From Rubrivivax sp. (GTDB lineage: Bacteria > Pseudomonadota > Gammaproteobacteria > Burkholderiales > Burkholderiaceae_C), in the NCBI GenBank assembly GCA_019635285.1, contig JAHBZS010000008.1, positions 16,557 through 80,556 on the forward strand: a stretch of 64,000 bases of DNA. The letters are read 5' to 3'. Positions 49,485 through 57,568 of this stretch are shown here, piece by piece. A program made the translations under genes and the position numbers. Numbering within the stretch: position 1 is the first letter of the stretch; every line of letters starts with the position of its first letter. Under the pieces are notes generated by a model. It was not told the DNA's origin and did not search any database. It was given only the letters and a program-made list of their open reading frames with translations.

Positions 49485-50416
49485 GCACCACCTTCATCCG
49501 CGCCGTCGAAACCTGGGTGCCCGGCGTCGACCGCAGCCCGCTCGAATTCGGCGGCGGCCTGTATGGCGAAGCGCGGCGCTTCGGCAACGCCAGCCGCGGC
49601 CTGTGCTTCGGCTTCGGCGAGGGCCTGCCCGGCCAGGCCTGGGAAGCCGGCCGCCCGGTGGTGCTGAAGGACCTGTCCGGCGGCAACTTCCGCCGCAGCG
49701 GCGCCGCCATGGCCGACGGCCTGAGCTGCGGCATCGCGTTGCCGATCTTCGCCGGCGAGGTGTTGACCTCGGTGCTGGTGATCTTCTGCGGCGACGACGA
49801 GGCGCATGCCGGCGCCATCGAGCTGTGGCACAACGACTCGGCCGCATCGAAGGACATGACGCTGGTCGACGGCTACTACGGCACGACCGGCGAGGCCTTC
49901 GAATACAGCTCGCGCCGCACCGCCTTTCGCCGTGGCCACGGCCTCCCCGGCATGGCCTGGGACAGCGGGCTGCCGGTGTTCATGGACGACCTGGGCCACG
50001 GCAGCCGCTTCCTGCGCGCCGATAGCGCTTTGCAGGTGGGCATCAACCGCGGCTTCGCGCTGCCGTGCAGCAGCCTGGGCGCCGGGCAGTACGTGATGAC
50101 CTTCCTGTCGGCGCTGGCGACACCGTTGGTGCGCCGCTTCGAGATCTGGCTGCCCGACGCCAGCCGCACGCGGCTGCAGCGCAGCTACGGCTTCAGCGAA
50201 GGCGAGGGCGTTCTGCAGGGTGGCGCGCCGCTGATCGAGCGCGGCCAGGGCTGCATCGGCCGCAGCTTCGCCACCGGCGCGCCGGCCTTGAGCGACGAAG
50301 CCGGTAGCGAGCCGCGGGTCGGTGCGGCCGCCGCGGCCGCGGGGCTGGAGCAGCTGGTGGCGGTGCCGCTGCTGCAGCAGGGCCGGCTGATGGCCAGCGT
50401 GGCCTGGTACTTCTGA
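49481..50416 (+). CDS. GAF-domain protein inside the nitrate operon
   Basis: 311 residues, cytoplasmic. A recurring GAF motif appears three times: GEGLPGQAWEAGRPVVLKDL (about 47), GHGLPGMAWDSGLPVFMDDL (about 152) and a weaker GQGCIGRSFATGAPALSDEA (about 254). Each is followed by hydrophobic strands such as CGIALPIFAGEVLTSVLVIF and LVAVPLLQQGRLMASVAWYF. There is no output domain, so it must act through a partner. Coupled to nrtD by ATGA and 16 bases before nirB. It may be a nitrate, nitrite or redox sensor, or an accessory of NirB/NasA. Confidence 0.8.
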   Translation: MSTTFIRAVETWVPGVDRSPLEFGGGLYGEARRFGNASRGLCFGFGEGLPGQAWEAGRPVVLKDLSGGNFRRSGAAMADGLSCGIALPIFAGEVLTSVLVIFCGDDEAHAGAIELWHNDSAASKDMTLVDGYYGTTGEAFEYSSRRTAFRRGHGLPGMAWDSGLPVFMDDLGHGSRFLRADSALQVGINRGFALPCSSLGAGQYVMTFLSALATPLVRRFEIWLPDASRTRLQRSYGFSEGEGVLQGGAPLIERGQGCIGRSFATGAPALSDEAGSEPRVGAAAAAAGLEQLVAVPLLQQGRLMASVAWYF

Positions 50417-50432
50417 TTCCCCAGGGGCAAGC

Positions 50433-52889
50433 ATGCAAAAGATGAAACTGGTGATGGTGGGCAACGGCATGGCCGGCGTGCGCACGCTGGAAGAGCTGCT
50501 GAAGATTGCGCCCGATCTATACGACATCACCGTGTTCGGCGCCGAGCCGCACCCCAACTACAACCGCATCCTGCTGAGCCCGGTGCTGGCCGGCGAGCAG
50601 ACGGTGGACGAGATCATCCTCAACCCGCTGGCCTGGTACGACGAGCACGGCATCCGCCTGCACCTGGGCCGGAAGGTGACGCGCATCGACCGCGTCAAGC
50701 GCCTGGTGCATGCCGAGGACGGCACCGCCGCGGCCTACGACCGGCTGCTGCTGGCCACCGGCTCCAGCCCCTTCATCCTGCCGGTGCCCGGCAAGGACCT
50801 GCCGGGCGTGGTTGCCTACCGCGACATCGCCGACACGCAGGCGATGATCGACGCGGCCAGCCGCTACCAGCACGCGGTGGTCATCGGCGGTGGCCTGCTC
50901 GGGCTGGAGGCGGCCAACGGCCTGATGCGCCGCGGCATGCAGGTGACGGTGGTGCACCTGATGCCGTGGCTGATGGAGCGCCAGCTCGACGAGGTGGCCG
51001 GCGGGCTGCTGCGCCAGTCGTTGCAAGAGCGCGGCATCCGCTTCGAGCTGGGCGCGCAGACGGCCGAGCTGGTGGCCGGCAGCGCAGGACGGGTCGCCGC
51101 GGTGCGCTTCAAGGACGGCCGCGAGATCCCCGCCGACCTGGTGGTGATGGCGGCCGGCATCCGCCCGAACACCGCGCTGGCCGAGAGCGCCGGCCTGCAC
51201 TGCCACCGCGGCATCGTCGTCAACGACACGCTGCAGACCGTGACCGACCCGCGCATCTATGCGGTGGGCGAATGCGCGGCGCACCGCGGCATCGCCTACG
51301 GCCTGGTGGCGCCGCTGTTCGAGCAGGGCAAGGTCTGCGCGACGCACCTGGCGCACTTCGGCATCGGCCGCTACACCGGCAGCCAGACCAGCACCAAGCT
51401 CAAGGTGACCGGCATCGACCTGTTTTCGGCCGGCGACTTCATGGCCGGCGAGGGCAGCGAGGAGATCGTGCTCAGCGACCCCTATGCCGGCGTCTACAAG
51501 AAGCTGGTCATCAAGGACGACAAGCTGGTGGGCGCCTGCCTGTACGGCGACACGGTGGACGGCAGCTGGTACTTCAAGCTGCTGCGCGAAGGCCGCACCG
51601 TGGCCGACATCCGCGACAAGCTGATGTTCGGCGAATCCAGCCTGGGCGATACCGGCCACCAAGGCCACAGCAAGGCCGCGGCGATGGCCGACGGCGACGA
51701 GGTCTGCGGCTGCAACGGTGTGACCAAGGGCACGATCTGCAAGGCCATCAAGGACAAGGGGCTGTTCACCTTGGACGAGGTGCGCAAGCACACCAAGGCC
51801 AGCGCCAGCTGCGGCTCGTGCACCGGGCTGGTCGAGCAGCTGCTGATGGCCACCGCCGGCGGCGACTACAGCGCCACGCCCAAGACCAAGGCGATGTGCG
51901 GCTGCACCGACCACGGCCACCAGGCGGTGCGCGACGCCATCCGCGAGATGCACCTGCTGAGCATCGACGAGGTCTACCGCACGCTGGACTGGCGCACGCC
52001 CAACGGCTGTGCCAGCTGCCGGCCGGCGGTCAACTACTACCTGATCAGCAGCTGGCCCAAGGAAGCGCGCGACGACCCGCAGAGCCGTTTCATCAACGAA
52101 CGCAGCCACGCCAACATCCAGAAGGACGGCAGCTACAGCGTGATCCCGCGCATGTGGGGCGGCGTGACCAGCGCCGACGAGCTGCGCCGCATCGCCGACG
52201 CGGTGGACAAGTACAAGATCCCGACCGTCAAGGTCACCGGCGGCCAGCGCATCGACCTGCTGGGCGTGAAGAAGGAAGACCTGCCCGGCGTGTGGCAGGA
52301 CATCGGCATGCCCAGCGGCCATGCCTACGCCAAGGCGCTGCGCACGGTGAAGACCTGCGTGGGCAGCGAGTGGTGCCGCTTCGGCACGCAGGACTCGACC
52401 AAGATGGGCCAGGACCTGGAGCGCGCGCTGTGGCGCATGTACGCGCCGCACAAGGTCAAGCTGGCGGTGAGCGGCTGCCCGCGCAACTGCGCCGAGGCCG
52501 GCATCAAGGACGTGGGCGTGGTCGGCGTCGATTCGGGCTGGGAGATCCACATCGCGGGCAACGCCGGCATCAAGACCGAGGTGGCGCAGTTCCTCGTCAA
52601 GGTGAAGACGGCGGACGAGGTGCTGGAAGTCAGCGGCGCCTTCCTGCAGCTGTACCGCGAGGAAGGCTGGTACCTGGAGCGCACCGTGCACTACGTGCAG
52701 CGCGTCGGCATGGACCACGTGAAGCAGCGTGTGCTGGACGATGCCGCCGGCCGCCGCGCGCTGTGGGAGCGGCTGCAGTTCAGCCTGGATGGCGAGCCGG
52801 ACCCGTGGTTCGAGTTCGACAAGGCGCAGGTCGACCTGCGCCAGTTCCAGCCGCTGCGGCCGGTGATCCAGATCGAGGAGACAGCATGA
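50433..52889 (+). CDS. nirB: Assimilatory nitrite reductase [NAD(P)H], large subunit
   Basis: 818 residues. N-terminal FAD/NAD pyridine-nucleotide oxidoreductase (VMVGNGMAGVRTLEEL, then AVVIGGGLLGLEAANGL), two BFD-like [2Fe-2S] regions (VCGCNGVTKGTICKA with SCGSCTGL, and a second Cys cluster with NGCASCRPAV). The C-terminal sulfite/nitrite reductase domains have the siroheme/[4Fe-4S] ligands in TCVGSEWCRFGTQDS and SGCPRNCAEAGIKD. Reduces nitrite to ammonium in the cytoplasm. Confidence 0.96.
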   Translation: MQKMKLVMVGNGMAGVRTLEELLKIAPDLYDITVFGAEPHPNYNRILLSPVLAGEQTVDEIILNPLAWYDEHGIRLHLGRKVTRIDRVKRLVHAEDGTAAAYDRLLLATGSSPFILPVPGKDLPGVVAYRDIADTQAMIDAASRYQHAVVIGGGLLGLEAANGLMRRGMQVTVVHLMPWLMERQLDEVAGGLLRQSLQERGIRFELGAQTAELVAGSAGRVAAVRFKDGREIPADLVVMAAGIRPNTALAESAGLHCHRGIVVNDTLQTVTDPRIYAVGECAAHRGIAYGLVAPLFEQGKVCATHLAHFGIGRYTGSQTSTKLKVTGIDLFSAGDFMAGEGSEEIVLSDPYAGVYKKLVIKDDKLVGACLYGDTVDGSWYFKLLREGRTVADIRDKLMFGESSLGDTGHQGHSKAAAMADGDEVCGCNGVTKGTICKAIKDKGLFTLDEVRKHTKASASCGSCTGLVEQLLMATAGGDYSATPKTKAMCGCTDHGHQAVRDAIREMHLLSIDEVYRTLDWRTPNGCASCRPAVNYYLISSWPKEARDDPQSRFINERSHANIQKDGSYSVIPRMWGGVTSADELRRIADAVDKYKIPTVKVTGGQRIDLLGVKKEDLPGVWQDIGMPSGHAYAKALRTVKTCVGSEWCRFGTQDSTKMGQDLERALWRMYAPHKVKLAVSGCPRNCAEAGIKDVGVVGVDSGWEIHIAGNAGIKTEVAQFLVKVKTADEVLEVSGAFLQLYREEGWYLERTVHYVQRVGMDHVKQRVLDDAAGRRALWERLQFSLDGEPDPWFEFDKAQVDLRQFQPLRPVIQIEETA

Positions 52890-52951
52890 ACGCGCATGGC
52901 CGTGACGAAGCGGGTAGGGCGGAGCGCGCCGCGCGCAGGAGTGTCGAATGA
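52886..52951 (+). CDS. 21-codon mini-ORF coupling nirB to nirD
   Basis: MNAHGRDEAGRAERAARRSVE. Its ATG overlaps the nirB stop (ATGA) and its TGA overlaps the nirD start (ATGA), so ribosomes could re-initiate twice in a row across an otherwise 58-base gap. The peptide is Arg/Ala-rich with no motif. It may serve only as a coupling device; product stability is unknown. Confidence 0.45.
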   Translation: MNAHGRDEAGRAERAARRSVE

Positions 52952-53298
52952 ACGACTGGGTCTACGTCTGCCGTGTCGAGGACATTCCGCTGCTCGGCGC
53001 CCGCCGCGTGGCACGCGAACGCGGCGCCGCGGTGGCGGTGTTCCGCGCCGCTGGTGACCGCGTGTTCGCGCTGCTGGACCGCTGCCCGCACAAGGGCGGG
53101 CCGCTGTCGCAGGGCATCGTCACCGCCGACGGCGTGGCCTGCCCGCTGCACAACTGGACGATCGGCTTCAGCGACGGCTGCGCCCGCGCGCCGGACCAGG
53201 GCTGCACGCCGACCTTCGCGGTGCAGGTGACGGACGGGCGTGTGCACCTGGATGCCCGCGAGCTGCTGGCGCATGCGGTGGAGCCGTTGGCCGTCTGA
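52948..53298 (+). CDS. nirD: Nitrite reductase small subunit, Rieske type
   Basis: 116 residues. Rieske [2Fe-2S] ligands are complete: DRCPHKGGPLS (Cys-x-His) and ACPLHNWTIGF (Cys-x2-His). This matches assimilatory NirD forms that keep the cluster, unlike the enterobacterial subunit, which lacks the ligands. Partner of NirB. Confidence 0.94.
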   Translation: MNDWVYVCRVEDIPLLGARRVARERGAAVAVFRAAGDRVFALLDRCPHKGGPLSQGIVTADGVACPLHNWTIGFSDGCARAPDQGCTPTFAVQVTDGRVHLDARELLAHAVEPLAV

Positions 53299-53309
53299 AC
53301 GCCCCGACG

Positions 53310-56084
53310 ATGGCCGAGACCCGCTCCACCTGTCCGTATTGCGGCGTGGGCTGCGGCGTGATCATTCAAAGCGAAGGCACGCAGATCACCGGCGTGCGCG
53401 GTGACCCCGCGCATCCGGCCAACTTCGGGCGGCTGTGCACCAAGGGCAGCACGCTGCACCTGACGGCCGCGGCGCATGTGACGCGCCAGGTGCGCGCGCT
53501 GCAGCCGCTGCGCCGGGCGGTGCGCGGCGCGCCGCTGCAGCCGGTGGGCTGGGAGGCGGCACTGGACGAGGTGGCCGGGCGCTTTGCCGACATTGTGCAA
53601 CGCGACGGCCCCGACGCGGTGGGGCTGTACCTGTCGGGCCAGCTGCTCACCGAGGACTACTACGTCTTCAACAAGCTGGCCAAGGGCCTGCTGGGCACCA
53701 ACAACGTCGACACCAACTCGCGGCTTTGCATGAGCAGCGCGGTCTCCGGCTACAAGCGCAGCCTGGGTGCCGACGCGCCGCCGGCCTGCTACGACGACTT
53801 GGGGACCGCGCAGACGGTGCTGATCACCGGCTCCAACATGGCGTGGGCACATCCGGTGCTGTTCCGCCGCTTGGAGGACGCACGCGCCGCCAACCCGGCG
53901 CAGAAGTGGATCGTCATCGACCCGCGCCGCACCGAGACGGCCGCGGTGGCCGACCTGCACCTGCAACTGCAGCCGGGGACGGACGTCGTGCTGCACCATG
54001 CGCTGCTGCACCTGATGCTGTGGGAGGGGCTGACCGATATCGCCTACATCGCCGCGCACACCACTGGCTTCGAGGCCTTGCGCGACCGCGTGCGCGAGTT
54101 CACGCCGGCGCATGCCGCCAAGGTCTGCGGCCTGAAGATCGACGACATCGTGCAGGCGGCGCGCTGGTTCGCCGGTGTGCAGCCCGATGGCACGCGCACG
54201 CCGACGCTGTCGCTGTGGTGCCAGGGGTTGAACCAGAGCAGCAGCGGCACCGACAACAACGCCACGCTGATCAACCTGCACCTGGCCACCGGGCAGATCG
54301 GCCGGCCCGGTGCCGGACCGCTGTCGCTGACCGGCCAGCCGAATGCGATGGGCGGCCGCGAAGTCGGCGGCCTGGCCACGCAGCTCAGCGCGCATCGCGA
54401 CCTGGACAACCCGCTGCACCGTGCCGAAGTGGCGGCGCTGTGGGGCGTGCCCGAGGTGCCCGCCACGCCGGGCAAGGCGGCGGTACGCATGTTCGAGGCC
54501 GCGGCGGACGGCGAGATCAAGGCGCTGTGGATCGCCTGCACCAACCCGGCACAGTCGCTGCCCGACCAGGCCACCGTGCGCCGTGCGCTGCAGCGTGCCG
54601 AGTTCGTCGTGCTGCAGGAGGCGTACACCCATACCGCGACCGCGGCCTATGCCGACCTGCTGCTGCCGGCCAGCAGCTGGGGCGAGAAGCAGGGCACGGT
54701 GACCAACAGCGAGCGCCGTATCAGCCGCGTGCGCGCCGCCATTGCGCCGCCCGGCGAAGCGCGCGCCGACTGGGCCATCGCGGTGGCCGTGGCACGGCGC
54801 CTTGAGGCGCGGCTGCGCCCGGGGCAACCGACGCTGTTCCCGTACGACACGCCCGAGCAGGTGTGGAACGAGCACCGCGACAGCACGCGCGGCCGCGACC
54901 TCGACATCACCGGACTCAGCTACGCCGCGCTGGAACGGCAGCCGCAGCAGTGGCCCTTTGCCGCCGATGTGGCCGAAGGCACGGCGCGGCTTTATGCCGA
55001 CGGCCGCTTCGCCACCGCCGACGGCCGTGCGCGTTTTGTCGCGCCGGCCTGGCGCGGCGTGGCCGAGGCACGCGACGCGCGCTTTCCCGTCGCGCTGAAC
55101 ACCGGCCGCCACCGCGACCAGTGGCACGGCCTGAGCCGCACCGGCACGCTGGGCCGGCTGTTCGCGCATGCCGGCGAGCCGGCGGTGGAGATGCATCCGC
55201 AGGAGCTGGCGCGGCGGCGGCTGGGCGCGGGCGACCTGGTGCGCATCAGCTCGCGCCGCGCGTCGCTGGTGCTGCCGGTGCAGCCCAGCGAGGCGGTAGC
55301 ACCGGCGCAGGCCTTCATCGCCATGCACTGGGGCAGCGAGTTCCTCAGCGGCCAGGGCGTCAACGCGCTCACCAGCCCGGCGACCTGCCCGCAGTCGCAG
55401 CAGCCCGAGCTGAAGCACGCGGCGGTGCGCATCGAGCGCGCCGAGCTGCCCTGGCAGATCGCCGCCGCGGCCTGGCTGCCGGCCGACGAGGCGCTGGTGC
55501 TGCGCGAGCGCCTGCGCGCGCTGTTCGACCGTTTCGACTACGCCAGCTGCGTGCCCTTCGGCCGCGAGCCCGACGAGCTGCTCGGCCTGCGCTTGCGCGC
55601 CGCGTTGCCGGCCACCGCCGAGCCGGGCCTGCTGCGCGAGGTCGGCGCCGCGCTGGGCCTGGCCGATGGCCCGGTGCTGCGTTATGCCGATGCGCGCAGC
55701 GGCCAGAGCCGGGCGATGGCGCTGGGGGCGGACGGTGCCTTGCGCGCCTTCCTGCTGGCCGGCGACATCGCCGCCGACGCGTGGGTGCTGGAGCTGCTGC
55801 GCGAACGCGCGCCGGCGGCCGCCTTCGGCCGCGCGCTGCTGGCCGCCAGCCGCCTGCCGCCGCAGGCGCTGGCGCCGCGCAGCCCGCAGGTCTGCGCCTG
55901 CCACGACGTCAGCGAAGCGCGCATCCTGCAGGTGCTGGCCGCATCGGCCGGCGGCCCCGACCAACGCCTGCAGGCGCTGCAGCAGCAGTTGCGCTGCGGC
56001 ACGCAATGCGGCTCCTGCCTGCCGGCGCTGCGCGGGCTGGTGCAGCGCCAGGCCGCGCTGGAGCCCGCCGTGGGAACCGTATGA
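53310..56084 (+). CDS. nasA: Assimilatory nitrate reductase catalytic subunit
   Basis: 924 residues. N-terminal [4Fe-4S] motif CPYCGVGCGV...RLCTKG, followed by the molybdopterin oxidoreductase domain (TNNVDTNSRLCMSSAVSGYK, GTDNNATLINLHLATGQIGRPG, LTGQPNAMGGREVGG) and the C-terminal dinucleotide-binding domain (FPVALNTGRHRDQWHGLSRTG). The last 70 residues are a BFD-like [2Fe-2S] domain (VCACHDVSEARI, CGTQCGSCLPAL) as in Klebsiella-type NasA. Reduces nitrate to nitrite in the cytoplasm. ATGA overlap with the SUMT gene. Confidence 0.96.
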   Translation: MAETRSTCPYCGVGCGVIIQSEGTQITGVRGDPAHPANFGRLCTKGSTLHLTAAAHVTRQVRALQPLRRAVRGAPLQPVGWEAALDEVAGRFADIVQRDGPDAVGLYLSGQLLTEDYYVFNKLAKGLLGTNNVDTNSRLCMSSAVSGYKRSLGADAPPACYDDLGTAQTVLITGSNMAWAHPVLFRRLEDARAANPAQKWIVIDPRRTETAAVADLHLQLQPGTDVVLHHALLHLMLWEGLTDIAYIAAHTTGFEALRDRVREFTPAHAAKVCGLKIDDIVQAARWFAGVQPDGTRTPTLSLWCQGLNQSSSGTDNNATLINLHLATGQIGRPGAGPLSLTGQPNAMGGREVGGLATQLSAHRDLDNPLHRAEVAALWGVPEVPATPGKAAVRMFEAAADGEIKALWIACTNPAQSLPDQATVRRALQRAEFVVLQEAYTHTATAAYADLLLPASSWGEKQGTVTNSERRISRVRAAIAPPGEARADWAIAVAVARRLEARLRPGQPTLFPYDTPEQVWNEHRDSTRGRDLDITGLSYAALERQPQQWPFAADVAEGTARLYADGRFATADGRARFVAPAWRGVAEARDARFPVALNTGRHRDQWHGLSRTGTLGRLFAHAGEPAVEMHPQELARRRLGAGDLVRISSRRASLVLPVQPSEAVAPAQAFIAMHWGSEFLSGQGVNALTSPATCPQSQQPELKHAAVRIERAELPWQIAAAAWLPADEALVLRERLRALFDRFDYASCVPFGREPDELLGLRLRAALPATAEPGLLREVGAALGLADGPVLRYADARSGQSRAMALGADGALRAFLLAGDIAADAWVLELLRERAPAAAFGRALLAASRLPPQALAPRSPQVCACHDVSEARILQVLAASAGGPDQRLQALQQQLRCGTQCGSCLPALRGLVQRQAALEPAVGTV

Positions 56085-56863
56085 ACGGGCCGCAGAGGCA
56101 TCCGGTGGTGCTGGTCGGCGCCGGCCCGGGCGATCCGGAGCTGCTGACCCTGAAGGCGATCCGGGCGCTGCGCCGTGCCACGGTGGCGCTGGTCGATGAC
56201 CTGGTGCAGCCGGGCGTGCTGCGTTTTCTGCGGCGCTCGGCAAGAGTCGTACACGTCGGCAAGCGCGGCGGCTGCGCGAGTACGCCTCAGGCCTTCATCC
56301 ACAAGCTGATGGTGGCCGAGGCGCAGCGCGGCGAGCGGGTGGTGCGGCTGAAGGGCGGCGACCCCTTCGTGTTCGGCCGCGGCGGCGAAGAATGCGACGC
56401 GCTGCGCGCCGCCGGCCTCGAGGTCGAGGTCATCAGCGGCCTGAGTGCGGGGCTGGCGGGCCCGGCCAGCATCGGCGTACCGGTGACCGACCGGCGCCAC
56501 ACCCGCGGCGTGGCCTTGGTCACCGGCCACGCCGGCGAGGGCGGCGAGGGCAGCGACGAGCCGGACTGGGCCGCGCTGGCGCAGAGCGGCCTGACCCTGG
56601 TGGTCTACATGGGGGTGGCGCGGGTGCGCACCATCGCCTCTGCGCTGGCCGCCGCCGGCATGGACGCGGCCACGCCCGCGGCGGTGGTCAGCCAGGCGCA
56701 CACGCCGCAGCAGCGGCACGCGCTGTGCACACTCGGCACCCTGGCCGAGGTGGTGCAAGCCAAAGCGCTGGGCAGCCCGGCGATCCTGGTCATCGGCGAC
56801 GTGGTGCGCGTGTCGGCGCAATGGGCGGTGGCGCAGCAGGACCTGGCGGTGCGCCGCGCTTGA
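56081..56863 (+). CDS. cobA: Uroporphyrinogen-III C-methyltransferase (SUMT)
   Basis: 260 residues. SUMT blocks VVLVGAGPGDPELLTLKA, LVDDLVQPGVL, VVRLKGGDPFVFGRGGEE and GVPVTDRRHTRGVALVTGH. Makes precorrin-2, the precursor of siroheme needed by NirB; this explains its place as the last gene of the operon. It lacks the CysG-type N-terminal dehydrogenase/ferrochelatase domain, so the later steps must come from elsewhere. Stop is 3 bases from the convergent esterase stop. Confidence 0.93.
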   Translation: MNGPQRHPVVLVGAGPGDPELLTLKAIRALRRATVALVDDLVQPGVLRFLRRSARVVHVGKRGGCASTPQAFIHKLMVAEAQRGERVVRLKGGDPFVFGRGGEECDALRAAGLEVEVISGLSAGLAGPASIGVPVTDRRHTRGVALVTGHAGEGGEGSDEPDWAALAQSGLTLVVYMGVARVRTIASALAAAGMDAATPAAVVSQAHTPQQRHALCTLGTLAEVVQAKALGSPAILVIGDVVRVSAQWAVAQQDLAVRRA

Positions 56864-56866
56864 ATC

Positions 56867-57568
56867 TCAGGGCGGCCCCAGGAAGAAGTCGATCGCCCGG
56901 CCCACCACCCACGGCACGATGACGTGGTCGCCGTCGAAGGGCTGCAGCGTCAGGTCGTAGCCGCTGTCCAGCAGGCGGCGCGCGTGCTGGTGCGCGCTGG
57001 TCTCGATGGGCAGCTGTCGGTCCGATCGCCCGTGGCCGAGGAAGAAGCGTGGTGTGCCGGTCTGCTTGAAGCAGTTCATGAAGCCGGCCGACAGGCCGAT
57101 CACGTGGCTGGCCACGTCGCCGTTGGTCAGCCCCATCGACAGCGCATAACTGCCGCCGTCGGAAAAGCCGGCGAAGGCCAGCCGCGTGGGGTCGAGCGGG
57201 AAGTGCGCCGCCACCGTGGCCAGCGCGCGGTCCAGGCGCTGCAGGTCCGGGCCGTGGCCGCCGATGACGATGTCCCAGGTGACGAACATCGACTGCGGCG
57301 CCAGCAGCAGGAAGCGGCGCGCGCGCGCATGCGGCACCAGGTGCGGCAGCACGCGGTTGGCTTCGCCGCCGGCGCCGTGGAACATCACGCACAGCGGCAG
57401 CGGCTTATCCGCGGGCAGGCCTTCGGGCACCACCAGCACCGCGTCGCGGCCTTCGTCGAAGCCGAGTTCGTGGCGCCCCGGCGGCAGCGGCGCGGCCTGC
57501 GGCGGCGCGCCCGGCCTGAAGCTCATGCGGCCGGCCAGCGCGCCGCCCAGCAGGCTGGGGTCGATCAT
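56867..57568 (-). CDS. Phospholipase/carboxylesterase-like alpha/beta hydrolase
   Basis: 233 residues. Oxyanion region LCVMFHGAGGEANRV, nucleophile AGFSDGGSYALSMG (Ser), Asp in FFLGHGRSDRQLP and His in FDGDHVIVPW. It resembles the carboxylesterase/PHB-depolymerase-like group. Cytoplasmic. ATG overlaps the AAA ATPase gene by four bases, an unusual pairing. Last gene of the minus-strand operon. Confidence 0.85.
   Translation of the reverse strand: MIDPSLLGGALAGRMSFRPGAPPQAAPLPPGRHELGFDEGRDAVLVVPEGLPADKPLPLCVMFHGAGGEANRVLPHLVPHARARRFLLLAPQSMFVTWDIVIGGHGPDLQRLDRALATVAAHFPLDPTRLAFAGFSDGGSYALSMGLTNGDVASHVIGLSAGFMNCFKQTGTPRFFLGHGRSDRQLPIETSAHQHARRLLDSGYDLTLQPFDGDHVIVPWVVGRAIDFFLGPP

Noticed and set aside
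50517-52718. Long minus-strand frame across nirB
   Set aside because: Shadow of nirB: Val/Ala/His-rich with no motif.
52962-56243. 1093-codon minus-strand frame across nirD-nasA
   Set aside because: Antisense shadow; both sense genes have complete cofactor motifs.
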